Shown: in pieces, positions 50,227 through 58,544 of the stretch
Layout of the letters: the number at the start of each line of letters is the position of its first letter
Position numbering within the stretch: the stretch's first letter is position 1
NCBI GenBank assembly: GCA_963795825.1
Contig: CAWCIW010000001.1
Coordinates: 248,001-312,000, forward strand
Source: BOG-908 sp963795825
Lineage (GTDB): Bacteria > Pseudomonadota > Alphaproteobacteria > Acetobacterales > Acetobacteraceae
Length of the DNA stretch: 64,000 bases
Direction of reading: 5' to 3'
Notes under the pieces: generated by a model
Database searches by the model: none
Told to the model about the DNA's origin: nothing
Seen by the model: only the letters and a program-made list of their open reading frames with translations
Made by a program: the position numbers and the translations under genes

Positions 50227-51477
50227 ATGAGATTCTCCATCGCATCAGTGCTGGCCCAAGCCATGCGCGGCCAGACCGGATGGGCGCCACAATGGCGCAA
50301 CCCGGAGCCGCGCGCGGAATACGACGCGCTGGTGATAGGCGGCGGCGGCCACGGACTGGCCTGCGCCTATTACCTGGCGCGCAACCACGGCCTGCACAAT
50401 ATCGCCGTGATCGAGAAGTCGCTGGTGGGCTCGGGCAATGTCGGCCGCAACACCACCATCGTCCGCTCCAACTATCTGCTGCCCGGCAACATCCCGTTCT
50501 ACGAAACCTCGCTGAAATTGTGGGAGGGTCTGGAGCAGGATATCAACTACAACGCGATGGTGAGCCAGCGCGGCGTGCTGAACCTGTTCCATTCGGACGG
50601 GCAGCGCGATGCCGCGATCCGGCGCGGCAATGCGATGCGCCTGCACGGCGTGCATTCCGAATTGCTGTCGCGCGAGGAGATACGCGCGCGGCATCCTTTC
50701 CTCGATTTCGACACCGCGCGTTTTCCGATCATGGGCGGGCTGTTGCAGCAGCGCGGCGGCACGGTAAGGCACGATGCTGTGGCGTGGGGATATGCGCGTG
50801 CGGCGGACAGGCTGGGCGTGGATATTCTGCAGAATTGCGAGCTGACGGGGCTGCGCATCGAGGGTGGCCGGGTGATCGGGGCCGAGACCTCGCGCGGCTT
50901 TATCAAGGCGGCCAAGATCGGGTTGTCGGTGGCGGGCAATTCCTCGCGCGTGGCGGCGATGGCGGGGATGCGGCTGCCGATCGAGAGCCATGTCCTGACG
51001 GCGTTCGTGAGCGAGGGCATCAAGCCGCTGCTCCATTCGGTGATCACCTTCGGCGCCGGGCATTTCTACATCAGCCAGTCCGACAAAGGCGGGTTGGTGT
51101 TCGGCGCCAGCGTGGACGGGTATAATTCCTATGCGCAGCGCGGCAATTTGCCGTGTGTGGAGGATACCTGCGAGGAGGCGATGGCGCTGATGCCGGCGCT
51201 GGGGCGTTTGCGTATGTTGCGGAGTTGGGGCGGGATCATGGATATGTCCATGGATGGCAGCCCGATCATCGACCGCACGCCCGTGGAGGGGCTGTATCTG
51301 AACGCGGGATGGTGCATCGGCGGGTTCAAGGCGACACCGGCCGCGGGGCTGTGCCTGGCGCATTTGATGGCGCGCGACGAGCCGCACGAGGTGGCCCGCG
51401 CGTACCGGCTGGATCGGTTTGCCACAGGACGGCTGCTGGACGAGACAGGCGGCGGCACGAACATGGCGCTACATTGA
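50227..51477 (+). CDS. soxB: sarcosine oxidase beta subunit
   Basis: 416 residues. Heterotetrameric sarcosine oxidase beta: YDALVIGGGGHGLACAYYLARNHG, then IEKSLVGSGNVGRNTTIVRSNYL (the conserved start of the family), and the C-terminal LRSWGGIMDMSMDGSPIIDRTP and NAGWCIGGFKATPAAG. It binds FAD and the shared FMN and oxidises sarcosine to glycine and methylene-tetrahydrofolate. The order soxB-D-A-G is complete and canonical except that half repeat 25 lies between soxB and soxD. Confidence 0.95.
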   Translation: MRFSIASVLAQAMRGQTGWAPQWRNPEPRAEYDALVIGGGGHGLACAYYLARNHGLHNIAVIEKSLVGSGNVGRNTTIVRSNYLLPGNIPFYETSLKLWEGLEQDINYNAMVSQRGVLNLFHSDGQRDAAIRRGNAMRLHGVHSELLSREEIRARHPFLDFDTARFPIMGGLLQQRGGTVRHDAVAWGYARAADRLGVDILQNCELTGLRIEGGRVIGAETSRGFIKAAKIGLSVAGNSSRVAAMAGMRLPIESHVLTAFVSEGIKPLLHSVITFGAGHFYISQSDKGGLVFGASVDGYNSYAQRGNLPCVEDTCEEAMALMPALGRLRMLRSWGGIMDMSMDGSPIIDRTPVEGLYLNAGWCIGGFKATPAAGLCLAHLMARDEPHEVARAYRLDRFATGRLLDETGGGTNMALH

Positions 51478-51492
51478 TGCAAACCCTAGCTG

Positions 51493-51568
51493 TGTGCCAT
51501 GACTCGGCGACAGCGGAGTCAAAAGTTTTTTGGTTCTTTTTTTCAAAAAAGAACTGCTTGCTTTCTTT
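51493..51568. repeat. half palindromic element 25 (class 2 core) inside the sox operon
   Basis: GGCGACAGCGGAGTC, AAAAGTTTTTTGG and the arm TTCTTTTTTTCAAAAAAGAAC. No left arm. It fills the soxB-soxD gap, and the soxD ATG starts at its last base. Confidence 0.8.
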
Positions 51569-51814
51569 ATGCGCCTAAATTGCCCAAACTGCGGCGACCG
51601 CAGCATAGCCGAATTCTCCTATTCCGGTGACGCCACGCTGACGCGCCCCGGCAGCAACGCCGAACCCGGTTCCTGGGTGGACTACGTGTATATGCGCGAC
51701 AACAAGGCAGGCTTGCACAGCGAACTCTGGTATCACGCCGCCGCTTGCCGGCAGATATTGCGCGTGGAACGCGACACTCGCTCGCATGCCGTTCTTTCCG
51801 TACAGATCGCGTGA
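51569..51814 (+). CDS. soxD: sarcosine oxidase delta subunit
   Basis: 81 residues, with the zinc-binding CPNCGDRS at the N-terminus, YVYMRDNKAGLHSELWYHAAACRQ in the middle and a conserved C-terminal RDTRSHAVLSV. SoxD is the small structural zinc subunit of the tetramer. Its ATG follows repeat 25 directly, so its ribosome binding site must be repeat-derived (an AAAGAACTGCTTGCTTTCTTT region, weak). The stop overlaps the soxA GTG by 3 bases. Confidence 0.93.
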   Translation: MRLNCPNCGDRSIAEFSYSGDATLTRPGSNAEPGSWVDYVYMRDNKAGLHSELWYHAAACRQILRVERDTRSHAVLSVQIA

Positions 51815-54708
51815 CGCAGCCTTTCCGCACGCCCTCCGGCGGCCTGATCGACCGCACGCGGGAGCTGCGATTCAGTTTCGATGGTGCGCAGTTCACTGGG
51901 CATGCGGGCGATACGCTCGCCTCAGCGCTGCTGGCGAACGGCGTTCGCCTGGTTGGTCGTTCGTTCAAATACCATCGTCCGCGCGGAATATTGTCCGCGG
52001 GGCCGGAGGAGCCGAACGCGCTGGTGGAATTGCGCGAGGGCGCCGCGCGTGAGCCGAATACGCGTGCCACGGTGGCAGAATTGTTCGACGGTTTGTCGTC
52101 ACGCAGCCAGAACCGCTACCCGAGTTTGCGCTTCGATGCGATGGCGGCCACCGGCGCGTTGGCGCCGATCTTTGCTGCGGGCTTCTACTACAAAACATTC
52201 ATGTGGCCGGCCGCATTCTGGGAGCGCGTGTATGAGCCGCTGATACGGCGCGCCGCGGGGCTTGGCCGCGCCTCCGGCCTGGCCGATCCGGACAGCTACG
52301 ACAAGCAATCGGCGTTTGCGGATTTACTGGTGATCGGCGCGGGGCCTGCGGGATTGTCCGCCGCGTTGCATGCCGCGCGCAGCGGTGCGCGGGTGATACT
52401 GGCCGAGCAGGATTATGCGCTTGGCGGTCGGTTGTTGTCGGACCGACGCAGTATCGGCGGCGAACCTGCGAGTGTTTGGCTGGGGGATACCGAAGCCGAG
52501 CTTCGTGCCGCGCGCAACGTGCGCATATTGGCCCGCACTACAATCACCGGCGTGTACGATGGCGGAACCTACGCGGGTATCGAGCGCGTGGCTGATCATC
52601 TTGCTTTTCCCGGCGATCTTCCGCGCCAGCGCCTGTGGCGTATCGTGGCGACGCGCGCTGTGCTCGCCACCGGCGCGATCGAGCGTCCGCTGGTGTTCGG
52701 CGGCAACGACACGCCGGGCGTGATGCTGGCTGGCGCCGTGCGCACCTACCTCAACCGGTTTGCGGTGAAACCTGGCACACGCGCCGTGGTATTCATCAAC
52801 AATGACGACGCGGCCTCGACGGTTGCCGACCTCGTGGCGTCCGGTGTGCAGGTTGCCGGCCTGGTCGATAGCCGCGCGAAATTGCCCGATGCGGTCCGGG
52901 ACCTGGCCGCCGCGCACGGTATCTCGGTATTCGCGAACGCCACCGTGCGCGCGGCGGCGGGCGGCCTGGCGCTGAAGCGCGTGATGCTTGGCGGTGCGGC
53001 AGACGGTATCACGCTGGAATGCGACCTGCTCGCGATGTCGGGCGGCTGGAATCCGGCGGTGCATCTCGGCTCGCAATTCAGCGGAAAGCCTGTGTGGTCC
53101 GACAAGATCGCGGCTTTCGTGCCCGGTCCGCTCCCGCCTGGAATGATTGCTGCGGGCGCGGTCGCGGGCCAGTTCCTGCTTGCCGAAGCGCTTGGAACGC
53201 AGGTGCAAACCGGGCCGGAGACGGACGCCATCACGCCGCTCTGGCAGGTTGCGGGCGCGCGCGGCAAATCGTTCGTCGATTTCCAGAACGACGTCACGGC
53301 GCCGGACGTGGCGCTCGCCGCGCGCGAGGGTTTCACCGCCGTGGAGCACCTGAAACGCTACACCACGCTCGGCATGGCGACGGACCAGGGGAAAACCTCC
53401 AATGTTACCGGCCTGGCGATACTTGCGGCGCTCACCAACCGCACGATCGCGCAGACCGGCACCACGGTCTTCCGCCCGCCTTACACGCCGGTTGCGATCG
53501 GCGCGTTCGCCGGCGCGCATCGCGGTGCGCATTTCCGCCTGACGCGACGCACCCCCGCGCATGATTGGGCGGCGCAGCGCGGCGCCGTGTTCATCGAGGC
53601 CGGCGAATGGCTGCGCGCCACGCATTTTCCGCAACCGGGCGAGGCGCTGCAGGATTCAATCAACCGCGAAGTGCGCATGGTGCGCACCACGGTCGGTTTC
53701 TGTGACGTCAGCACGCTCGGCAAGATCGACGTGCAAGGTCCGGACGCCGCCGCGTTTCTCGATTTCATCTATGCCAACACGATCTCCACCCTGGCGCCCG
53801 GCCGCGTCCGCTACGGCCTGATGCTGCGCGAGGACGGATTCGTGTTCGACGATGGCACCGTCGCCCGCCTGTCACCCACGCATTTCCTGCTGACCACGAG
53901 CACCGCCAACGCCGCGCCTGTGCTGCGCCATTTGGATTTCTGCGCGCAGATACTAAGGCCCGATCTCGATGTGTGCGTGGAGCCCGTCACTGATCAATGG
54001 GCGCAGTTCGCCCTCGCCGGCCCACACGCGCGCACGACACTTGCGAAGATCATTGCGCCGCCGACCGATCTTGACGATGCGAGCTTGCCGTTCATGGGCA
54101 CGACGCGGGCCACGGTCTGCGGAACGATACAAGCGCGCCTGTTCCGTATCTCATTTTCCGGCGAGCTGGCCTATGAACTCGCTGTGCCGGCCGCGCACGG
54201 CCCAGCGCTCGCCGACGCTTTGCTGGGCGCTGGTGCTGCCCCTTATGGCCTGGAAGCACTCAACGTGCTGCGTTTGGAGAAAGGCCATCTCGTCGGCGCG
54301 GAACTGAACGGCCAGACCACCGCGGCCGATCTCGGGCTCGGGCGCATGCTGAAGAAGAAACAGGATTTCGTCGGCCGCGTGCTCTCCCAGCGCCCGGCCC
54401 TGCTCGCGCCGGACCGGCCCGCACTCGTGGGCCTTCGCCCGCGTTTGCCGGGCGCCACCCTGCAAGCCGGCGCGCATCTCATCCCGGCTGGCCTGCCGGC
54501 CACAGCCGCGAACGATCAAGGCCACGTCACGTCTGTTGCCTATTCCGCCACGCTCGGCCACTTGATCGGCCTGGCGCTCTGCAACGGTGGTGCCGGGCGT
54601 ATCGGCGAGGTAATGCGTGCCGTCAGCCCTGTGCAGAACATCGACACCGAGGTGGAAATTGTATCACCTGTGTTCCACGATCCCGAAGGCCGCGCGCTGC
54701 ATGGCTGA
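51811..54708 (+). CDS. soxA: sarcosine oxidase alpha subunit
   Basis: 965 residues from GTG at 51811. N-terminal ferredoxin-like part (FSFDGAQFTGHAGDTLASALLANGV, SFKYHRPRGI), an FAD/NAD-binding middle (LLVIGAGPAGLSAALHAARSGA, GNDTPGVMLAGAV) and a C-terminal GcvT-like tetrahydrofolate domain (GFCDVSTLGKIDVQGPDAAAFLDF, FRISFSGELAYELAVP, LEALNVLRLEKGHL). It channels the methyl group from sarcosine onto tetrahydrofolate. The length fits the family. Overlaps soxG by 8 bases. Confidence 0.95.
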   Translation: MTQPFRTPSGGLIDRTRELRFSFDGAQFTGHAGDTLASALLANGVRLVGRSFKYHRPRGILSAGPEEPNALVELREGAAREPNTRATVAELFDGLSSRSQNRYPSLRFDAMAATGALAPIFAAGFYYKTFMWPAAFWERVYEPLIRRAAGLGRASGLADPDSYDKQSAFADLLVIGAGPAGLSAALHAARSGARVILAEQDYALGGRLLSDRRSIGGEPASVWLGDTEAELRAARNVRILARTTITGVYDGGTYAGIERVADHLAFPGDLPRQRLWRIVATRAVLATGAIERPLVFGGNDTPGVMLAGAVRTYLNRFAVKPGTRAVVFINNDDAASTVADLVASGVQVAGLVDSRAKLPDAVRDLAAAHGISVFANATVRAAAGGLALKRVMLGGAADGITLECDLLAMSGGWNPAVHLGSQFSGKPVWSDKIAAFVPGPLPPGMIAAGAVAGQFLLAEALGTQVQTGPETDAITPLWQVAGARGKSFVDFQNDVTAPDVALAAREGFTAVEHLKRYTTLGMATDQGKTSNVTGLAILAALTNRTIAQTGTTVFRPPYTPVAIGAFAGAHRGAHFRLTRRTPAHDWAAQRGAVFIEAGEWLRATHFPQPGEALQDSINREVRMVRTTVGFCDVSTLGKIDVQGPDAAAFLDFIYANTISTLAPGRVRYGLMLREDGFVFDDGTVARLSPTHFLLTTSTANAAPVLRHLDFCAQILRPDLDVCVEPVTDQWAQFALAGPHARTTLAKIIAPPTDLDDASLPFMGTTRATVCGTIQARLFRISFSGELAYELAVPAAHGPALADALLGAGAAPYGLEALNVLRLEKGHLVGAELNGQTTAADLGLGRMLKKKQDFVGRVLSQRPALLAPDRPALVGLRPRLPGATLQAGAHLIPAGLPATAANDQGHVTSVAYSATLGHLIGLALCNGGAGRIGEVMRAVSPVQNIDTEVEIVSPVFHDPEGRALHG

Positions 54709-55192
54709 GATCGCCGCGGTTCCGCCACGCGCCACAATCGGTATCGCCAGCTTCCGCGATCGCGCGCAGCTGCAAGCTGCGTTGCAGACCGAGTTCGGCG
54801 TATCCGCGCCTGCGCAGTCGCGTTTCATCCAAGCCGGCGCCATCACGCTCGCCTGCGTGGCCCCCGCACGCTATCTCGCGATCGGCCCGGCGGACGCAAA
54901 TTTGGTTGCGCATCTCGCAGAATTGCTGGACGGCATCGCGGCAGTCACCGACCAGAGCGACATGTGGGCAAGCTGGCGCGTTATCGGCGCGGACGCTCAT
55001 GATCGCCTGGCCCGCGTTGTGCCGATCGACGTCGCGCCGGATATCTTCCAGGTCGGCGATCTGGCGCTTACGCGTGCCGGGCACCTCGATGTGCGTGTGA
55101 GCCGGGTAGGCGCGCAGGATTACGAGATTGCGACCACGCGCTCGGCCGCTGCGGATTTGTTACACGCTCTGCAGGGCGCAATACTGGGGTAA
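54701..55192 (+). CDS. soxG: sarcosine oxidase gamma subunit
   Basis: 163 residues with the SoxG pattern ARYLAIGPADANLVAHLAELL, DQSDMWASWRVIGADAHDRLARVVPIDV and a strand-rich C-terminus. It completes the heterotetramer. The ATG lies inside the soxA 3' end. Its TAA stop directly abuts repeat 26, which separates it from the convergent permease gene. Confidence 0.9.
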   Translation: MAEIAAVPPRATIGIASFRDRAQLQAALQTEFGVSAPAQSRFIQAGAITLACVAPARYLAIGPADANLVAHLAELLDGIAAVTDQSDMWASWRVIGADAHDRLARVVPIDVAPDIFQVGDLALTRAGHLDVRVSRVGAQDYEIATTRSAAADLLHALQGAILG

Positions 55193-55332
55193 AGCAAGGA
55201 AGGCCTTCTTTTTTGAAAAAAAGAAGCCAAAAACTTTTGACTCCGCTGTCGCCGAATAACGGAAAGATCTGCGACGGCACATCCAAAAGTTTTTTGCTTC
55301 TTTTTTCAAAAAAGAAGGCCTCTCTTGCTATC
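55193..55332. repeat. palindromic element 26 (B/B arms, class 2 core)
   Basis: Left arm GGCCTTCTTTTTTGAAAAAAAGAAG, core CGCTGTCGCCG against GCGACGGC, right arm CTTCTTTTTTCAAAAAAGAAGGCC. AAAACTTTTG on the left matches CAAAAGTTTT on the right. It lies between convergent genes and contains the permease stop codon. Confidence 0.9.
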
Positions 55333-56685
55333 TTTCGCCCGGGACACCACCCAGTAAAGCGGCCCCACAACCGCAAGCCCCACTATCCAGGAAACATCCG
55401 CCCCGCCCAACAGCCGTGCCGCAACGCCGGTATAAAGCGGATTGGAGACAAAAGGGATCTGCACCAGGATCCCCGCACCGTAGCACAGCAAAGCCCGCGC
55501 ATTATACCGGCCATATCGCTCGCCATCCGGCAGGAAAAACGCTGCCACGTCATACGCGCCGTGCTGGATCAGGTAGAAATCGACCAGATTGATCGCCGTC
55601 CAAGGCACCAGCACATACAGCAGCAGCAGGATAAAGTTCGTGTAGGTCTCCATGAAATTGCCCGCCGCGAACACCGCGAGCAGCACGGACGCGCCTGCGA
55701 TCATGCAGGACGCCAGCACGCGATCCAGTGCGCGCGCCTGCCAGCGCGGCACGAATGTCTGCACCACGGTGACGCCGGCAAGCACGCCGCAATAGATGTT
55801 CATCGCACTGCCCGCCGCGATGCCGAGCGAAAATACCGGAATCGCCACAAGCGCCACCGGCCCGAGCGCGCTGGCGAACGCCGCGGTGATATCGGAGGTA
55901 TGCGCAACCACAGCCAGCAGCGCACCAAGCAGCATTGGCAATATCGATCCCAGCACGCAGCCGGCATAGCTCGCCCAGAAGGCCTGGCGCGCGCCGGCGC
56001 CGGGCGGCAGGTAGCGCGAGTAATCCGCGACGTAAGGCGCATACGCGATCTGCCACAGCGCACCCACCGATACCGCGCCCAGGAACCCGTTCGTGGTGTA
56101 GGCGCCGCGCGCAAAGACGGCCGCCGGAACGCCGTGGACGAACACCAGCCAGGCGAAACAGGCCAGCAATGCCGCACCAGCCAGCCACGACAGATACCGC
56201 GAATACAGATGTATCGCGTCGTACCCGTAAATCGCGGCGAGCAGGCTGATCGCGCAGATCACTGCTGCATAAAAATGCGGGCTCATCCCGCCCACCAGCA
56301 GATGCAGGGACTCGCCGCCGAGCGCGAAATTCGCCGCGATGAACCCCACATACATCAGCAGCACGAGTGCGATCACCGCGATCGCGCCGATTGTGCCGAA
56401 CTGTCCGCGCGTCTGCACCATTTGCGGCACGCCGAGCTCCGGCCCCTGCGCCGCGTGCAGCGCCATGAACACGCCGCCGATCGCGTTGCCCAGCACGATC
56501 GCCAGCGCGGATTGCAGCAGGGTGAGATGATAGATCGTCGGTGCCAGCGCGCCCGTTACGATCGTCAGCATCATGATGTTCGCGCCGAACCAGATGGCGA
56601 ACAGGTCGCGCGGCCGGCCGTGGCGCTCGTCCAACGGTATCTGCCGTATCGTGTTCGCCTCGATGGCCGGCATAGCGAATTTCAT
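55306..56685 (-). CDS. NCS1-family permease (purine/cytosine/hydantoin type)
   Basis: 459 residues with about 12 membrane segments. Family features: an N-terminal soluble stretch ending RPRDLFAIWFGANIMMLTIVTGALAP, VPQMVQTRGQFG, YAPYVADYSRYLPP and WTAINLVDFYL. NCS1 carriers import nucleobases, hydantoins, allantoin or related N-heterocycles by cation symport. Convergent with soxG and divergent from the ABC importer, so it may bring in the pathway substrate. The last seven residues SKRGLLF and the stop lie in repeat 26. Confidence 0.88.
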   Translation of the reverse strand: MKFAMPAIEANTIRQIPLDERHGRPRDLFAIWFGANIMMLTIVTGALAPTIYHLTLLQSALAIVLGNAIGGVFMALHAAQGPELGVPQMVQTRGQFGTIGAIAVIALVLLMYVGFIAANFALGGESLHLLVGGMSPHFYAAVICAISLLAAIYGYDAIHLYSRYLSWLAGAALLACFAWLVFVHGVPAAVFARGAYTTNGFLGAVSVGALWQIAYAPYVADYSRYLPPGAGARQAFWASYAGCVLGSILPMLLGALLAVVAHTSDITAAFASALGPVALVAIPVFSLGIAAGSAMNIYCGVLAGVTVVQTFVPRWQARALDRVLASCMIAGASVLLAVFAAGNFMETYTNFILLLLYVLVPWTAINLVDFYLIQHGAYDVAAFFLPDGERYGRYNARALLCYGAGILVQIPFVSNPLYTGVAARLLGGADVSWIVGLAVVGPLYWVVSRAKDSKRGLLF

Positions 56686-56773
56686 TCTGCGCCTTCCGCA
56701 TCATGGCCCGGAGCGCTGCCGCAAAAGAAGCGCTTCCACCCTTGGCCATCATGCTAGCATAGTGAAACCAGTC
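56686..56773. promoter_or_regulatory. divergent control region with two palindromes
   Basis: The 88 bases between the NCS1 permease and the solute-binding protein contain two perfect 10-bp palindromes, GAAGCGCTTC at 56727-56736 and ATGCTAGCAT at 56751-56760. Both are candidate regulator sites for coordinated control of the two transporters. Confidence 0.4.
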
Positions 56774-58363
56774 ATGACGCCACTCGAACGCCACATCGCC
56801 GACGAATACCGTACAGGCCGCCTGGACAGGCGCCAGTTCCTCCAGCACGCCACCCGCATCGGCCTGCTCACCGCCTTACCGCTGCGCGCAAATGCCGCGC
56901 CGCTCGGCCGTCCTGGCGCCACGATACGCGTGGCGTCTAACGTGCCGGCTGGCGCCATCGATCCGATGACGGTGTCGGAAATCGGCGGCCTGGCGATGCT
57001 CCAGCAAACCGGCGAGTTCCTCCTGATGGCAGGCTCGGACCTCATCCTGCGCCCCGCTCTGGCCACGAGCTGGAAACCCAACGCGGATTGTTCGGTCTGG
57101 ACATTCACGTTGCGCCCCGGCGTGAAATTCCACGACGGTCAAAGCTTCGATGCCGCTGCCGTGGTCGCCACGATGGACCGTCTCTGCGATCCGAAACGCG
57201 GCTCGAACGCGCTCTCCGTATTGCGTGGCGCACTTTCGCCAGGCGGCACCAAACGCATCGACGATCTGACCATACGGTTCGAACTCGATGCGCCGGTCGG
57301 TAATTTCCCGTTCTACGTCTCATCGGACAACTACAACGCGATTATCCTGCCGGCGAATTACGATGGTGATTTCGAACGCAATTTCAACGGCACAGGCCCG
57401 TTCCGCCTTGATCGCTACACGCCAAAAGTCGGCGCCACCTTCGTCAGAAACGAAAACTATTGGGGTCGCCGCGCACTCCCCGCCCGCACCGAATTCTCCT
57501 TCTTTGCAGACCAGCAACCTCAGATACTCGCGCTCGAAGACGATCAGGTCGATGCCATCGTCCAAATATCTGTGCAGGGCGCCCAAGGCCTGCTGCGCGA
57601 CCCGGATATGCGCATCATCGACATACCCGCCGCCACCCACCGCCAACTCCACCTCCGTTGCGACGCGGGCCCCACCGCGGACCGTCGCGTGCGCCAGGCA
57701 ATAGCCCTCACGCTGGACCGCCCAGGCATCGTACACGGCCTGTTCCAGGGCCGCTCCCGCCTCGGCAACAACTCGCCCTTTGCGCCAATCTACCCCTCCA
57801 CCGACACCGCAATTCCCCAACGCACGAAAAACATCGCCCAGGCGCGCGCACTCATGCAGGCAGCAGGCCACGCCGAAGGCTTTCCGATAATCCTCACCAC
57901 TGAACGTGTGCAGGAAATCCCGGAATACGCAGTGCTCGTGCAAAACGCCTGCGCGGAAATCGGCATCAAGGTCGAACTCCGCATCGAGGATCCCGGCACC
58001 TATTACGGCGCCGCGCAATTCGGCCGCTCGGATTGGCTGGATAGCCCGATGGGCATCACCGATTACGGCCATCGCGGCGTGCCGAACGTCAATCTCGGCG
58101 CACCATACGTCAGCAACGGCGCGTGGAACGCCGCGCATTTTCGCAATGCGGACTACGATCGCCTCGTCGCGTCGTACGTTGCCGCTACGGACCTGTCCGC
58201 GCAGCGTGAGACCGCGGGCAAGATACAGACGCTGCTGCTGGAGGAGACGCCGGTTATTATCGCGTATTTCTACGATTATCTATGCGCGACGGGGGGCAAG
58301 GTTACTGGCGTGGAGGTTAGCGGGCTGACGCAGATATTCCTGCAGAATGCGGCATTGTCGTGA
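56774..58363 (+). CDS. ABC transporter solute-binding protein, family 5 (dipeptide/opine type)
   Basis: 529 residues. The N-terminus carries LDRRQFLQHATRIGLLTALPLRANA, a twin-arginine-like export signal. The mature part has the family 5 pattern: IRVASNVPAGAIDPM, LATSWKPNADCSVWTFTLRPGVKFHDGQSF, FNGTGPFRLDRYTP and RNENYWGRRALPARTEF. It binds a peptide, opine or other amino-acid-derived ligand and feeds the downstream permeases. Repeat 27 separates it from the first permease gene. Confidence 0.9.
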   Translation: MTPLERHIADEYRTGRLDRRQFLQHATRIGLLTALPLRANAAPLGRPGATIRVASNVPAGAIDPMTVSEIGGLAMLQQTGEFLLMAGSDLILRPALATSWKPNADCSVWTFTLRPGVKFHDGQSFDAAAVVATMDRLCDPKRGSNALSVLRGALSPGGTKRIDDLTIRFELDAPVGNFPFYVSSDNYNAIILPANYDGDFERNFNGTGPFRLDRYTPKVGATFVRNENYWGRRALPARTEFSFFADQQPQILALEDDQVDAIVQISVQGAQGLLRDPDMRIIDIPAATHRQLHLRCDAGPTADRRVRQAIALTLDRPGIVHGLFQGRSRLGNNSPFAPIYPSTDTAIPQRTKNIAQARALMQAAGHAEGFPIILTTERVQEIPEYAVLVQNACAEIGIKVELRIEDPGTYYGAAQFGRSDWLDSPMGITDYGHRGVPNVNLGAPYVSNGAWNAAHFRNADYDRLVASYVAATDLSAQRETAGKIQTLLLEETPVIIAYFYDYLCATGGKVTGVEVSGLTQIFLQNAALS

Positions 58364-58540
58364 GGCAAGTAAGGCCTTCTTTTTTGCAAAAAAGAAGCAA
58401 AAAACTCTTGTCCCGACGCCTGCACCACGGCCAACCTAGCCGCCACCGCATACGCCTGCAGACAGTACGCGGGCTTACGTGCAGGCGTCATAGCAAGAGT
58501 TTTTTGCTTCTTTTTTGCAAAAAAGAAGGCCTTGCTTCCT
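58364..58540. repeat. palindromic element 27 (B/B arms, strong arm-arm covariation)
   Basis: Both arms are GGCCTTCTTTTTTGCAAAAAAGAAG type. The rare inner variant AAAAAACTCTTG on the left is matched exactly by CAAGAGTTTTTT on the right. GACGCCTGCAC pairs with GTGCAGGCGTC. It lies inside the ABC transporter gene set. Confidence 0.94.
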
Positions 58541-58544
58541 CCCT

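Noticed and set aside
55213..56757. Long plus-strand frame opposite the NCS1 permease
   Set aside because: Arg/His/Gln-rich product typical of antisense to a membrane protein; no domain.
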